The notes below the pieces were generated by a model. That model had not been told where the DNA came from, did no database searches, and worked only from the letters and a program-made list of their open reading frames with translations. Below, one piece after another: positions 17,241 through 27,084 of a DNA stretch of 64,000 nt. How positions within the stretch are numbered: the first letter of the stretch is position 1; each line of letters begins with the position of its first letter. The stretch spans positions 192,859-256,858 of the forward strand of contig NZ_SMGD01000015.1 of the NCBI RefSeq assembly GCF_004339545.1. Reading direction: 5' to 3'. The position numbers and the translations under genes are program-made. This DNA comes from Celerinatantimonas diazotrophica. GTDB lineage: Bacteria; Pseudomonadota; Gammaproteobacteria; Enterobacterales; Celerinatantimonadaceae.

Positions 17241-18414
17241 TATCAAGGTATTTGAATTGTTGTTCGGCTTTATTGACTTTATAGAGATACCGTCGCGATT
17301 CTAAGCTTGGATGATCTTGAGTCAAATAGCGATACACTTGTGAAGCGCTTAAGCGATTAATACGGTTAATTGCCCAAGATTGACGGGAGCTAAAGGTTTT
17401 AAAGACATTACCTGCACCACCATTGTATGCGGAAATAATACTGTAGCGTCTTGATAGTGGATTACGAATCTTCCTAAGATAGACGCTCTTGAGGATATGC
17501 AAATAAGCTGTGCCAATATCAATATTAAAACTAGGGTTAAGCAAAGCTCTGCCAGTAGGGCGCCCGGAACGTTTTTTTATTCGTCGGTAAACATCTGCTC
17601 CGGCAGTTGCTGGCACGACTTGCATCAATCCGTAGGCATTCGCGTGGCTAACGGCATAAGGGTTGAAGCTACTTTCTGTTTTTATGATTGCGTAGATGAG
17701 CGCTTCGTTAATTGAGTAACGTTTAGCATATTTACGAATAATATTGCTATATCGATATTCACGGATCTTAAGGCTATCTTTGCTCATTGGAAAGTCGACA
17801 TACCAGATCTTTTTATAGCCAACATGACGGGTTTGCAAATGGTGTTTGATCAGGTAATCTGCATAGCGATTGGCTCGCCAACTCCACTCAATCGGCTGAT
17901 GATCTTGATCTAAAACTTGTTTGTACAAAAACGGTTTACCACTGCCGAGAATAAACGCTTTATCAGAAAAAAGATCGACTTTGGTTGGATCATCTGGGGT
18001 GAGTAACGTCGCCACAATAGCTTGTTGTAGTTCACGTTTTGGTTTTACTGTGGCCAAGGTTTCAACTTGCACAAAACCTTTTTGAAAATTGATAGCGGCG
18101 CGAGTTCGGTAGTGGTTGGTGTATTTGACGTAGGTTTTGCGGCTGGCAATTAAGTTATCTTTATTGCCCCAAACTTCATGGACATTATCGGTTAGTTTGG
18201 CAATGAGGCGGTTAAATCCTGCGACGTCTTTTTTGATGGCCCGAGGATGGGTGGCATAGTATCGGCCTTGGTCTCTGACCAGTTCAACCGCTGCGCCTTT
18301 CGGATCATGAGAGACTAAGATCCTTACAATCCGATCAGGACTAATTCCATTGCTACATCCCGTTAGCACTATCAATGTTAGTGCTGACAAACTTCGGGTC
18401 CATCTTTTTATCAT
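17230..18414 (-). CDS. mltC: Membrane-bound lytic murein transglycosylase C
   Basis: An outer-membrane lipoprotein that cleaves peptidoglycan glycan strands. The lipobox LTGC puts the acylated Cys at residue 20. The N-terminal MltC domain is followed by a transglycosylase domain with catalytic Glu in AIIKTESSFNPYAVSHANAYGLMQV and ISAYNGGAGNV. The length of 394 residues is a little above E. coli MltC (359). The order mutY-yggX-mltC is the same as in E. coli, with 14 bases between yggX and mltC. Confidence 0.93.
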   Translation of the reverse strand: MIKRWTRSLSALTLIVLTGCSNGISPDRIVRILVSHDPKGAAVELVRDQGRYYATHPRAIKKDVAGFNRLIAKLTDNVHEVWGNKDNLIASRKTYVKYTNHYRTRAAINFQKGFVQVETLATVKPKRELQQAIVATLLTPDDPTKVDLFSDKAFILGSGKPFLYKQVLDQDHQPIEWSWRANRYADYLIKHHLQTRHVGYKKIWYVDFPMSKDSLKIREYRYSNIIRKYAKRYSINEALIYAIIKTESSFNPYAVSHANAYGLMQVVPATAGADVYRRIKKRSGRPTGRALLNPSFNIDIGTAYLHILKSVYLRKIRNPLSRRYSIISAYNGGAGNVFKTFSSRQSWAINRINRLSASQVYRYLTQDHPSLESRRYLYKVNKAEQQFKYLDTAG

Positions 18415-18428
18415 AAGCCGTGCATTAG

Positions 18429-18701
18429 TTACTCAGAAGGCGGTGTATATCCATCAATTGAGACATCTTCTTGATTAAACAAAAAATTGACCATGGCTTC
18501 TTCGAGAACTTTGCGGTCATCAGCATTCATCAAGTTTAATTTCTTTTCATTGATGAGCATGGTTTGTTTGTGTTGCCAGAGGCTCCATGCTTCTTTGCTG
18601 ATATGATCATAAATTCGCTTACCGAGTTCACCGGGAATAACTTGGTAATCCATTCCTTCAGCTTCTTTTTGTAAGCGCTGACAAAAAACCGTCCGCGTCA
18701 T
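18429..18701 (-). CDS. yggX: Probable Fe(II)-trafficking protein YggX
   Basis: The 90-residue protein matches the YggX family ([16 protein letters not shown] with the conserved Cys7, then [17 protein letters not shown] and [19 protein letters not shown]). YggX protects Fe-S proteins from oxidative damage, and it sits directly downstream of mutY, which encodes an Fe-S enzyme. GAGGA precedes the ATG. Confidence 0.95.
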   Translation of the reverse strand: MTRTVFCQRLQKEAEGMDYQVIPGELGKRIYDHISKEAWSLWQHKQTMLINEKKLNLMNADDRKVLEEAMVNFLFNQEDVSIDGYTPPSE

Positions 18702-18790
18702 ATCATCCTCTTTATCATTGGTTGTCCACTTTAGTATGGACGAGTTATATCAGACCTGATAAAAATCCGCCAGTTCCCATTGATTTTTCA

Positions 18791-19807
18791 TCATTTAGTG
18801 TTAGCTAAATGCTTGCCTATAAATTTGCGGATCGGAGTTGGCAGTCCCAGTGAAACAATTTGCTTGGGGGAGAAGAACTGTCCGGATAATTGCTCTGTGC
18901 TGTTGGCGTTAAGCACTTCAGCATCGAGTTTATAGTGGCTGAATACATGCTTAAATGTCCCTTTTCTTTGACTGGGTGCAACTTCGCGAATTTGCTCTGT
19001 ATCTAATTGCGGCAGGCACCATAATCCAGCCCAGATCCCAGGCGCTGGGCGCTTTTGTAAATAGAGCTGGTTATTTTGCTCAATCCACAAAAATTGCCCT
19101 ATTTTAGTCGGGGTGTGTTTTTTCGGTTTCGGTGTGGGTAATTGCGCGACTCGGTCGGTTTGATAGGCTTGACAGCTATCATTGATTGGACAGTTTGGGC
19201 AGTCGGGAGATTTTGGTGTGCAGATCATGGCTCCCATATCCAGTAGTGATTGAGCATATGCGCGACAATTTTTAGCTAAAGTGTAATGCTCGGCATATTG
19301 CCAAAGCTTGTTATTGACTTCGGTCGTCGATGGCACGCCTTCGATAGCAAAATAGCGACAAAACAATCGTCGGACATTGCCATCGACGATGGGGCCTCGT
19401 TCGTTATAGGCAAATGAAACAATCGCGCCGGCTGTATAACGACCAACGCCGGGGATCTGCTCGATCTGTTTGAGTGTGCGTGGATAGTGTCCGGAAAATT
19501 CATCGACCAGGTAGCGAGCGGCCTTTTGTAAATTCCTGGCTCGTGAGTAATAGCCCAACCCTTGCCAATGGCTCATCACTTCATCTTCATCGGCATTCGC
19601 TAGTGCCAATAGGTTCGGAAAAGCGCTCATCCACCGTTTAAAATACTCAATGACAGTTGTCACTTGCGTTTGCTGGAGCATGATTTCTGATACATGCACC
19701 GAATAAGGCGTCGGGTGTTGTTGCCATGGTAAGTCGTGGCGGCCATATTTTGAGGCCCAGTTGACTAGGGTTAAATTGAAATGTTCAGGGGATAAAACGT
19801 CTTTCAT
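18791..19807 (-). CDS. mutY: A/G-specific adenine DNA glycosylase
   Basis: MutY removes adenine mispaired with 8-oxoguanine. The 338-residue protein has the catalytic Glu in SEIMLQQTQV, the helix-hairpin-helix IEQIPGVGRYTAGAI, the catalytic Asp in VDGNVRR, the 4Fe-4S loop C-x6-C-x2-C-x5-C (CTPKSPDCPNCPINDSC) and a NUDIX-like C-terminal domain for 8-oxoG recognition. ATG 19807 gives an N terminus matching E. coli; a GTG at 19837 would add 10 residues. The ribosome-binding site before 19807 is weak. Confidence 0.94.
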   Translation of the reverse strand: MKDVLSPEHFNLTLVNWASKYGRHDLPWQQHPTPYSVHVSEIMLQQTQVTTVIEYFKRWMSAFPNLLALANADEDEVMSHWQGLGYYSRARNLQKAARYLVDEFSGHYPRTLKQIEQIPGVGRYTAGAIVSFAYNERGPIVDGNVRRLFCRYFAIEGVPSTTEVNNKLWQYAEHYTLAKNCRAYAQSLLDMGAMICTPKSPDCPNCPINDSCQAYQTDRVAQLPTPKPKKHTPTKIGQFLWIEQNNQLYLQKRPAPGIWAGLWCLPQLDTEQIREVAPSQRKGTFKHVFSHYKLDAEVLNANSTEQLSGQFFSPKQIVSLGLPTPIRKFIGKHLANTK

Positions 19808-19874
19808 AACTGACTCTGCGACCAAAATCTCAAGCACTATAGCATGCCCCTATACTGACAAAAACCGCATAAAT

Positions 19875-20354
19875 TCAACGGTTATCTTGGGGGCGATAGT
19901 CAGTTGGGAGTTCTGTGGTTTTTTTAAATGTTTCCATGGCAAAAGCAGAACTGATATCCGCAAAATCGAGGTGTTCAATGAGCTTTTTATAGATCACATC
20001 ATAACGATCAATATCGGGGACGACGATCTGTAGCAGATAATCCACATTACCACTTAAGCGATGGGCTTCAATAATTTCTGGAATATCACTGAGTAATTGT
20101 TTGAATCGGTCTAGCCAAGCTTGCGAATGTGAGGACGTTTTAATTGAGACAAAGACAGTGACGCCGAGATTGAGTTGTGTTTTATCCAGTAATGCAACTT
20201 TGGCGCGGATCACACCGTTTTGCTCAAGTTTTTGTATTCGCCGCCAACATGGGGTCGGGGATAAGCCAACCCGTTGCGCAATCGTTTGTAACCCTAGGGT
20301 CACATCGCGTTGCAGTATACTTAAAATTAAACGGTCTTTCGTATCCAGTTCCAT
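19875..20354 (-). CDS. decR: Lrp-family regulator resembling DecR (YbaO)
   Basis: The 159-residue protein aligns by eye with E. coli DecR: LDTKDRLILSILQRDVTLGLQTIAQRVGLSPTPCWRRIQKLEQNGVI at the N-terminal winged helix, then VALLDKTQLNLGVTVFVSIKT and a C-terminal SSAFAMETFKKTTELP. DecR activates cysteine desulfidation genes in E. coli in response to cysteine. Here the divergent neighbour is a CyuA-type cysteine desulfidase, which supports the assignment. The 150-base intergenic region is very AT-rich and contains a palindrome. Confidence 0.8.
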   Translation of the reverse strand: MELDTKDRLILSILQRDVTLGLQTIAQRVGLSPTPCWRRIQKLEQNGVIRAKVALLDKTQLNLGVTVFVSIKTSSHSQAWLDRFKQLLSDIPEIIEAHRLSGNVDYLLQIVVPDIDRYDVIYKKLIEHLDFADISSAFAMETFKKTTELPTDYRPQDNR

Positions 20355-20404
20355 TTTAAAATATCGCTAATTATAAAAATATATTCTTTTAATTTAACTT
20401 AAAA

Positions 20405-20418
20405 AGAAAAAATTTTCT
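20405..20418. promoter_or_regulatory. Palindromic candidate operator between decR and cyuA
   Basis: AGAAAA-AA-TTTTCT is a perfect inverted repeat with a 2-base spacer, 51 bases upstream of the decR ATG and 87 bases upstream of cyuA. AT-rich palindromes of this kind are typical of Lrp-family sites. Binding by the adjacent DecR-like protein is an inference. Confidence 0.4.
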
Positions 20419-20504
20419 AAATTTAATTGATTTATGAGTCTAATTTGCAAATTCTTTCTTTGCGCTCTGCGATAAGCTATTGAGTATTAGTCAAGGAGAT
20501 AGAT

Positions 20505-21785
20505 ATGTCGTCTGAGTCATTATTTTTAAACGCCCTGAAACAATCATTAAAGCCTGCCCTTGGGTGTACCGAGCCTTTAACCGTTGCTTTAGCTGGCGCA
20601 TGGGCTCGTTATTATAGTTGCGGTGAACTTAAAAACATGGATGTGAAAGTCAGTGCGAATTTGTATAAAAATGCCGCCGGTGTTTTTGTCCCTGGCACAG
20701 GGATGACTGGACTGGCTATCGCGGCTGCGGCGGGCTGGTGGGGGGGCGATCCGAAACAAGGCCTGCAGGTCTTGGGATCACTGAATAAAGCGTCATTAGC
20801 TAAGGCTAAACGGACACTCTCGCGTCAGCCGATTCAGGTGAATTATGTTGAACATCCAGATGTATTTTATACCCATCTTAATGCACACACCGATAGCGAC
20901 CATATCAGTGTATTGATGGGGCAGAGTCATGATGGTTTGCTGCAGGTGACTGTTAACAGCGAGGTTTGTTATCAACAAAATGTCGGAGAGTCGTTACCAT
21001 CTTCTCCGGCAACGCTCGATAAAGCATGGTCCGTTGCGGCTATTGTTCGCTTTGTTGAACAGGTGGAACTGCACAAGCTGACCTTTATCGAGCAAAGTGC
21101 CACACTGAACGTGGCGTTAAGTGAATTAGGTGAGCGCGAGTCGATGGGGCTAGCAATTGGCGCCCAATTGCGACATCAACAGCGTAGTGGCTATATCAGT
21201 GACGATTTATCCACTGAAGCGATGATTTTATCCGCCAGTGCCAGTGATGCTCGAATGGCTGGTGCGCCACTGGCAGCAATGAGTAATTCCGGTAGTGGTA
21301 ACCAAGGCATTGCAGCGACCTTGCCGGTAGTTGCGGTGGCTAAACGTTTGCAAAGCAGTGCTGAGCAAAGGCTACGTGCGTTGGCAATGAGCCATCTATT
21401 AGCGATTTATATTAAGAAATTACAGTCGCCTTTGTCAGCACTATGTGCTGCAACAACTGCGGCGATGGGCTCCGGTGCCGCTATTAACTGGCTGTTAGGG
21501 GGAAATTCGGAGCAAGTTGAACAGACCATCCGTTATATGCTCGGCGATATCAGTGGTATCTATTGTGATGGGGCAAAACCAGGATGTGCTCTGAAAGTTT
21601 CAACGGGGGCACAGACCGCAGTAAAAGCTGCACTGTTGGCACTCGGCGGTCGTTCTCCTTTAAGCGACGGTGTCCTTGAAAACTCGGTCGATGAGTCATT
21701 AAAACATTTAGGTGAGTTGACCTCTCAGGCGCTGATTCCAACGGATCAAGCTATTATTGGCTGGATTGCGGCACGCCAAAACTAA
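20505..21785 (+). CDS. cyuA: L-cysteine desulfidase (CyuA/YhaM, UPF0597 family)
   Basis: This family degrades L-cysteine to pyruvate, ammonia and sulfide with a 4Fe-4S cluster. The 426-residue protein carries the N-terminal KPALGCTEPLTVALA motif, GVFVPGTGMTGLAIAAAAG, SNSGSGNQGIAATLPV, and GDISGIYCDGAKPGCALKVSTG near the C terminus, giving the cluster cysteines. AAGGAG precedes the ATG. The divergent decR-like gene suggests cysteine-induced expression. It is not a classical serine dehydratase. Confidence 0.88.
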   Translation: MSSESLFLNALKQSLKPALGCTEPLTVALAGAWARYYSCGELKNMDVKVSANLYKNAAGVFVPGTGMTGLAIAAAAGWWGGDPKQGLQVLGSLNKASLAKAKRTLSRQPIQVNYVEHPDVFYTHLNAHTDSDHISVLMGQSHDGLLQVTVNSEVCYQQNVGESLPSSPATLDKAWSVAAIVRFVEQVELHKLTFIEQSATLNVALSELGERESMGLAIGAQLRHQQRSGYISDDLSTEAMILSASASDARMAGAPLAAMSNSGSGNQGIAATLPVVAVAKRLQSSAEQRLRALAMSHLLAIYIKKLQSPLSALCAATTAAMGSGAAINWLLGGNSEQVEQTIRYMLGDISGIYCDGAKPGCALKVSTGAQTAVKAALLALGGRSPLSDGVLENSVDESLKHLGELTSQALIPTDQAIIGWIAARQN

Positions 21786-21874
21786 GAAATTGATGTTGCG
21801 GATAAAATCAAACGGTTCAATTTATTGAATATGGCTTGTTTTAAGTTTTTGCACTGAGAGTGGGGTATTTTGTC

Positions 21875-21902
21875 TTGCGCTGAGTGCTGCTTTTTGGATA
21901 AT
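21875..21902 (+). promoter_or_regulatory. Putative trmB promoter
   Basis: TTGCGC (21875-21880) and GATAAT (21897-21902) are separated by 16 bases and lie 35 bases upstream of the trmB ATG. The -10 matches consensus at five of six positions and the -35 at four. Confidence 0.45.
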
Positions 21903-21937
21903 GCAGCCCATTATAGTGATCAAAAAGAGAAAGCTGA

Positions 21938-22654
21938 ATGAGTGACACGCATGAACAGGCGGAATTTGATGCAGCTAAACCTAGACGTCAAATCAGAAGC
22001 TTTGTGAAGCGAGAAGGGCGTTTAAGCCATCGTCAGGCACGGGCATTAGAAGAATTCTTACCTGTATATGGTTTAACCCATCAGAGTGGGCGGTTTGATT
22101 TAGATGCTATTTTTAAGCGCAAAGCACCACGTATTTTGGAAATTGGTTTCGGTATGGGCAAATCACTCGTACAGATGGCCAAAGAGCATCCTGAGTGTGA
22201 TTATATCGGGATTGAAGTCCATCGTCCGGGGGTTGGTGCATGTTTGGCAGATATGCAAGATATGCAACTGACGAATATCCGGGTGATTGAACATGATGCG
22301 GTTGAAATTCTCAAAGAGAATATTGCTGATAGCTCACTTCACAAGCTACAACTGTTTTTTCCTGATCCTTGGCATAAAAAACGCCATCATAAACGTCGCA
22401 TTGTACAGCCGGAATTTGCTGATTTGGTTCGCCAAAAATTAGAAGTTGGTGGTGTTTTCCATATGGCAACGGACTGGCAAAACTATGCCGAACATATGTT
22501 GCAGGTCATGAGTCAGGCACCAGGATATAAAAATTTATCTGACAGTGCTGATTATGTCCCGCGTCCCGATTCTAGGCCTTTGACCAAGTTTGAGAATCGA
22601 GGGCAGAAGCTCGGTCATGGGGTGTGGGATTTGATGTTTGAACGTACTGAATAG
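21938..22654 (+). CDS. trmB: tRNA (guanine-N7-)-methyltransferase
   Basis: TrmB makes m7G46 in tRNA with S-adenosylmethionine. The 238-residue protein has [16 protein letters not shown] (SAM site), [37 protein letters not shown] (the family signature) and [17 protein letters not shown] at the C terminus. An AAGAGA-like site precedes the ATG. It stands alone, with a promoter-like sequence upstream and a hairpin at its stop. Confidence 0.95.
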   Translation: MSDTHEQAEFDAAKPRRQIRSFVKREGRLSHRQARALEEFLPVYGLTHQSGRFDLDAIFKRKAPRILEIGFGMGKSLVQMAKEHPECDYIGIEVHRPGVGACLADMQDMQLTNIRVIEHDAVEILKENIADSSLHKLQLFFPDPWHKKRHHKRRIVQPEFADLVRQKLEVGGVFHMATDWQNYAEHMLQVMSQAPGYKNLSDSADYVPRPDSRPLTKFENRGQKLGHGVWDLMFERTE

Positions 22655-22673
22655 CGGCAATCAGCCGCTGTTT
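22653..22673 (+). terminator. Short hairpin at the trmB stop
   Basis: AGCGGC (22653-22658) pairs with GCCGCT (22664-22669), followed by GTTT. The stem begins in the stop codon of trmB and lies before the convergent hemW end. Confidence 0.45.
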
Positions 22674-22685
22674 ATGGGGTGTCAA

Positions 22686-23831
22686 TTATTCGACTAAAAA
22701 GAGATCCAATAGATCATTTAAAAACAGATGGCCTTTGCGGGTGACTTGCCAGCTATCACTGTTTTCGAGCATCAAACCTAACTGTATTGCTCGTTGGATT
22801 GGCGCATGAATGTCAGATGGTGCTAGATCAGTGAGCGATTGATATTCATCTTTTGGAATAGCTTCGTAAAGGCGGAGTCGGTTTAAAAAATATTCAAAAG
22901 GACGATCCTGATTTTCCACTTTCCAGCATTGATCTAATGCTGGTCGCAGCTCATCTAGATATCCCTTCGGGTGCCGAACTTTCACATGACGAACAATGGT
23001 ATTGTCACTTAATTGGGTTAATTTGCCATGCGCACCGCAGCCGATCCCGATGTAATCACCGAATCGCCAATAATTGAGATTATGTTGTGCTCGGTCATCG
23101 CCCAGCCCGTAGGCTGACACTTCGTATTGCTGAAAGTTATTTTCTCTAAGCAGTGCCTTGCCCGCCGTTTCAATATCCCAGAGTCGTTCATCATCAGGCA
23201 ATTGGGGCGGTTGGCTAGCAAAGGCTGTATTGGGCTCGATGGTTAGCTGATACCAGCTGATATGAGTGGGGGCAAGTTCAATGGCTTGTTTGAGATCGCC
23301 TAAGGCACCTTGGGCATCTTGGTTAGGGAGCCCATGCATCAGATCAAGATTTATACGTTCAAAGCCACTGCGCTGCGCCATTTTAACTGCTGCAATCGCT
23401 TGAGCACTATCATGGATTCGCCCCAGTCGCTTAAGCTTTTCATCTTCAAAGCTTTGAATACCGAGTGATAAACGATTGACACCAGCTTGGCGATATCCGG
23501 CAAAACGTTTGGCTTCTGCGGTACCGGGGTTCGCCTCCATGGTGATTTCAATTTGATCTTCAAATGTAATGCGTTTAGCGGTGGCGTCGAGTAATCTCGA
23601 AATTGCCGCTTCACTCAGTAAACTCGGTGTGCCACCACCAATAAAAATACTGTGTAGAGAACGCCCCTGCACCCACGATAGCTCTTGATCCAGATCGTGA
23701 ATCAATGCTGTTATATATTCTTTTTCGGGCAGAGGACCTTTTTGTCCATGCGAGTTAAAATCGCAATATGGACATTTTTGTACGCACCAAGGAATATGGA
23801 TATACAGTGAGAGTTTAGGCAGCGTTAGCAT
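22686..23831 (-). CDS. hemW: Heme chaperone HemW (radical SAM family)
   Basis: The 381-residue protein begins [23 protein letters not shown], with the CxxxCxxC radical-SAM cluster motif, then [39 protein letters not shown] and YEVSAYG. It resembles coproporphyrinogen dehydrogenase HemN, but its length and the rdgB linkage identify HemW, which transfers heme to respiratory proteins. It overlaps rdgB by seven bases, so it is the second gene of an rdgB-hemW pair as in E. coli. Confidence 0.93.
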   Translation of the reverse strand: MLTLPKLSLYIHIPWCVQKCPYCDFNSHGQKGPLPEKEYITALIHDLDQELSWVQGRSLHSIFIGGGTPSLLSEAAISRLLDATAKRITFEDQIEITMEANPGTAEAKRFAGYRQAGVNRLSLGIQSFEDEKLKRLGRIHDSAQAIAAVKMAQRSGFERINLDLMHGLPNQDAQGALGDLKQAIELAPTHISWYQLTIEPNTAFASQPPQLPDDERLWDIETAGKALLRENNFQQYEVSAYGLGDDRAQHNLNYWRFGDYIGIGCGAHGKLTQLSDNTIVRHVKVRHPKGYLDELRPALDQCWKVENQDRPFEYFLNRLRLYEAIPKDEYQSLTDLAPSDIHAPIQRAIQLGLMLENSDSWQVTRKGHLFLNDLLDLFLVE

Positions 23832-24421
23832 AGGTTTCCTAGCTGTTCAACGAGTAACTTCAGGGCCATTGCTCGGTGGCTGATGGCATTTTTTTGTGCT
23901 CGACTGAGTTCGGCCGAACTTTGCTGGTAGCCGTCAGGGATAAATAGTGGGTCATATCCAAAACCATTCGCACCATGCAGTTCGGTACTGATCGTCCCTT
24001 GCCATTGGCCATGGCAGATGAGCGGTATGGGGTCCTCGCTATGGCGCATATAAACTAATACGCAATGAAAACAGGCTTGACGCTTGTTCATCGGCACATT
24101 CTTTAAAGCTTGTAATAATTTTTGATTATTTCTCTCATCATTACCTTCAACGCCGCTATAGCGGGCCGAATATACACCTGGCGCACCGTCTAGTGCTGGT
24201 ACGCTTAGACCGGAGTCATCAGCAATGGCAGATAGGCCAGTTTGCTGGGCTGCGTGACGTGCTTTGATAATGGCATTTTCAACAAATGTGGTTCCTGTTT
24301 CTTCAGCACTTTGAATTTTAAATGCGGATTGGGGCACTATATTGAGTGCATAAGGGGTGAGTAATTCTTGCAGCTCATTGACTTTACCCTGATTGGAACT
24401 GGCTAATACAACCTGAGTCAT
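23825..24421 (-). CDS. rdgB: dITP/XTP pyrophosphatase
   Basis: RdgB hydrolyses non-canonical purine triphosphates (dITP, XTP) to monophosphates. The 198-residue Ham1/RdgB protein has [63 protein letters not shown] and [13 protein letters not shown]. It overlaps hemW. In E. coli the genes immediately upstream are yggS-yggT-yggU; here those homologues lie 10 kb away, beyond maeA and three signalling genes. Confidence 0.95.
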   Translation of the reverse strand: MTQVVLASSNQGKVNELQELLTPYALNIVPQSAFKIQSAEETGTTFVENAIIKARHAAQQTGLSAIADDSGLSVPALDGAPGVYSARYSGVEGNDERNNQKLLQALKNVPMNKRQACFHCVLVYMRHSEDPIPLICHGQWQGTISTELHGANGFGYDPLFIPDGYQQSSAELSRAQKNAISHRAMALKLLVEQLGNLC

Positions 24422-24516
24422 GACATGATCCTAAAATGTAAAAAATGAGGCGATCATAACCCGTTGTTGGGCAGATGCAACCTATCTGCATCTGCCGAGG
24501 TTGTTATCCAATCGCA

Positions 24517-26205
24517 CTAAAATGAGGTGCGTCTATAGTTTCGATATTGCGTCTGCCAAAAATTATCTTGGATCGACTTCTCTAAATAGTCGTCATTGAC
24601 TTGTGGCGCAAATCCTTCAGCAATTGCTTGTTTAGAAACTTCTAAAGCAATGGCTTTACTCAGTGGCTGAATTGCATCTAATGGAGGGAGCAATAGCCCT
24701 TTACCATAGCGCGCCAGAGGCGAGTGTTTGGCTAAAGTCTCGCTAGCCTTGATGAGCATTTCGTCGCTAATTTGAGTAATCTTAGCTGCAATGACTGCCA
24801 GCCCAATACCAGGGAAGATATAGCTGTTGTTACATTGAGCGATAGGATAGGTTTTCCCTTCAAACTCGACGGGTGGAAATGGACTTCCAGTTGCAATCAG
24901 TGCTTTAGCGTTACTCCATTGGATCAAGTTCTCTGGTGTTGCTTCAACTCGGCTGGTGGGGTTTGAGAGTGGGAAAATAATAGGGTGTTCACAGTAGCTG
25001 CAGATTTTACGAATCAGTTCTTCATTGAACATCCCCGCCACCCCAGAAACGCCAATTAAAATGGTTGGCTGGGCATGATCGACGACATCTTGCAGACTAA
25101 GGGTCATATCGGCGACTGACCATTGTTCTTTTAATGTCGCGCTTTGGCAAAGTGGTTCTTGGAATGACTTAAGATCGTCTGAGTCATCCAGTAGCAGGCC
25201 CTGTCTATCCACCATAAAAATATTTTTACGAGCCTCGGCATCGCTAAGACCTTCTTTGCACATGGCCTTAACAATCGCTTCGGCGATACCACAACCAGCC
25301 GAGCCTGCCCCAACAAAGCAGACCCGTTGGTCACTGAGGGGCTGATTTTTGGCTCGACAGGCAGCCATTAACGAGCCGACGGTCACAGAAGCTGTGCCTT
25401 GTATATCATCATTAAAACAGCAATACCGATGGCGGTAACGTTTTAATAGCGGGTTGGCATTGGCCTGCGCAAAGTCTTCAAATTGAATGAGCGCTTCCGG
25501 CCAGCGTACATGAACTGCTTGCATGAACTCTTCAACAAATTCATCATAGTCGCTGCCTTCTATGCGCTCGTGGCGCCAGCCCATATACATTGGGTCATCA
25601 AGTAATTGCTGGTTATTGGTCCCCACATCTAATACCACTGGCTGGGTATAAGCTGGGCTAATTCCGCCGCAAGCGGTATAAAGTGATAATTTTCCAATGG
25701 GAATCCCCATTCCGCCAATACCCTGGTCACCAAGGCCCAAAATGCGTTCACCGTCAGTCACTACAATCACTTTGACATGATGGCGAGTTGCGTTATTGAG
25801 GACTTGTTCAATATTATCTTTATCTGGATAGGCGATAAATAGCCCGCGCGAGCGACGATAAATATTAGAAAATTGTTCACAGGCGAGCCCTACGGTTGGC
25901 GTATAGATGATCGGCATCATTTCAACGATATTTTCAGTGATCAATCGATAGAAAAGCGTCTCATTGGTGTCTTGAATGTTACGCAAAAAAATATGTTTAT
26001 TGATATCGCTGCGGAAGCTTCGACACTGTTCCAATGCCCGTTGGGTTTGTTCTTCAATAGTTTCAATTGCCTGTGGAACCAGTCCGGTGAGATTGAAGTC
26101 ACTGCGCTCTTTCATGGTAAAGGCGGTGCCTTTGTTGAGTAATGGCGTTTCTAGTAGTGCAGGCCCCGCATAAGGGATATATAAAGGACGTTTGTTATTT
26201 TCCAT
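24517..26205 (-). CDS. maeA: NAD-dependent malic enzyme (MaeA/SfcA)
   Basis: The enzyme oxidatively decarboxylates malate to pyruvate. It matches E. coli MaeA closely: [93 protein letters not shown] and [14 protein letters not shown] (NAD site). ATG 26205 gives 562 residues (E. coli 565); a TTG at 26223 could add six. It is 24 bases downstream of a response regulator gene with no terminator seen between, so it may be cotranscribed with the signalling cluster. Confidence 0.94.
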   Translation of the reverse strand: MENNKRPLYIPYAGPALLETPLLNKGTAFTMKERSDFNLTGLVPQAIETIEEQTQRALEQCRSFRSDINKHIFLRNIQDTNETLFYRLITENIVEMMPIIYTPTVGLACEQFSNIYRRSRGLFIAYPDKDNIEQVLNNATRHHVKVIVVTDGERILGLGDQGIGGMGIPIGKLSLYTACGGISPAYTQPVVLDVGTNNQQLLDDPMYMGWRHERIEGSDYDEFVEEFMQAVHVRWPEALIQFEDFAQANANPLLKRYRHRYCCFNDDIQGTASVTVGSLMAACRAKNQPLSDQRVCFVGAGSAGCGIAEAIVKAMCKEGLSDAEARKNIFMVDRQGLLLDDSDDLKSFQEPLCQSATLKEQWSVADMTLSLQDVVDHAQPTILIGVSGVAGMFNEELIRKICSYCEHPIIFPLSNPTSRVEATPENLIQWSNAKALIATGSPFPPVEFEGKTYPIAQCNNSYIFPGIGLAVIAAKITQISDEMLIKASETLAKHSPLARYGKGLLLPPLDAIQPLSKAIALEVSKQAIAEGFAPQVNDDYLEKSIQDNFWQTQYRNYRRTSF

Positions 26206-26229
26206 TGCAAATTTATTCCCCAAAATGAG

Positions 26230-27069
26230 TTATGTCTCTTGACTGTACCACAGAGAAAGCTGTGTGAGCATATTCAATAATAGTTCTCGATTATTTTCTT
26301 TTAGTTGTACGGCTCGAATAGGGGACTCATCCAGACAACGGGTTGCTAACGCTGTCTTATTTAGATCAATTAAGTCTGAGGGATCGGCATGGACATCGCC
26401 TAATTGGCGGATAATTGTTTTGATGAGATTTTCTATTAACTCATTATCCTCACTCGTTTTTTCTGAATCTGCATAGAGGACAATCAACTCTTGTTGGATT
26501 TTACAAAGTTCCGCAAATAGATCTGGAGCGGTATTTCTTAATGGCTTATCGTCATCGGTGTCTTTGCTTAAATAATAATTGTTGTCTGAAGCGGATTTTT
26601 GTGGTTGCTCAGAATGGCTCTGTGCTGGGTGATGGGAGCGGGCAATGGCATACTGAATCGTTTTAACTAATAAATTAGCATGCGTGACCTGACTTTTACT
26701 TAGATAATCATCGGCTCCCATCGAAATCGCTTTTAATCCGAGAGCATTATTTTCATACCCTGTTAAAACAATGATAGGTGTTCCTGGATATAGCTTTAAC
26801 ACATTCGTTAATGAGTTAAGCCCCTGTGAATCGGGCAGGTTCAAATCCAGTAAAATGATATCAAATTGAGGGCAAGATGGTTGGGCTAAGAGCTGCTTTG
26901 CCTGTGTTATATTAGCAATCTGAGTGAGATCGTAGTGCATTTCATTGCGCTGTTCAAGTACCTCCTGTACGAGGATTTGATCAGCCATATTGTCTTCAAT
27001 ATGTAGTAATTGATAGCAATGGGCTGAATCTTCAAACCAGTCATCAGAATTGGATTGTGTATTATTCAT
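26230..27069 (-). CDS. Response regulator with REC domain and unrecognised C-terminal region
   Basis: The 279-residue protein has a receiver domain at about 18-140: acidic pair Glu25-Asp26, phospho-acceptor Asp75 in IILLDLNLPDSQGL, Thr103 in VLTG and Lys125 in YLSKS. Residues about 155-279 are polar and match no output domain I know; it may be an alpha-helical phosphotransfer-like or protein-binding region. It follows the histidine kinase gene by 15 bases and is its probable partner. No DNA-binding domain is visible, so output is likely by protein contact. Confidence 0.85.
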   Translation of the reverse strand: MNNTQSNSDDWFEDSAHCYQLLHIEDNMADQILVQEVLEQRNEMHYDLTQIANITQAKQLLAQPSCPQFDIILLDLNLPDSQGLNSLTNVLKLYPGTPIIVLTGYENNALGLKAISMGADDYLSKSQVTHANLLVKTIQYAIARSHHPAQSHSEQPQKSASDNNYYLSKDTDDDKPLRNTAPDLFAELCKIQQELIVLYADSEKTSEDNELIENLIKTIIRQLGDVHADPSDLIDLNKTALATRCLDESPIRAVQLKENNRELLLNMLTQLSLWYSQET

Positions 27070-27084
27070 AACTTCCTCATAGTT

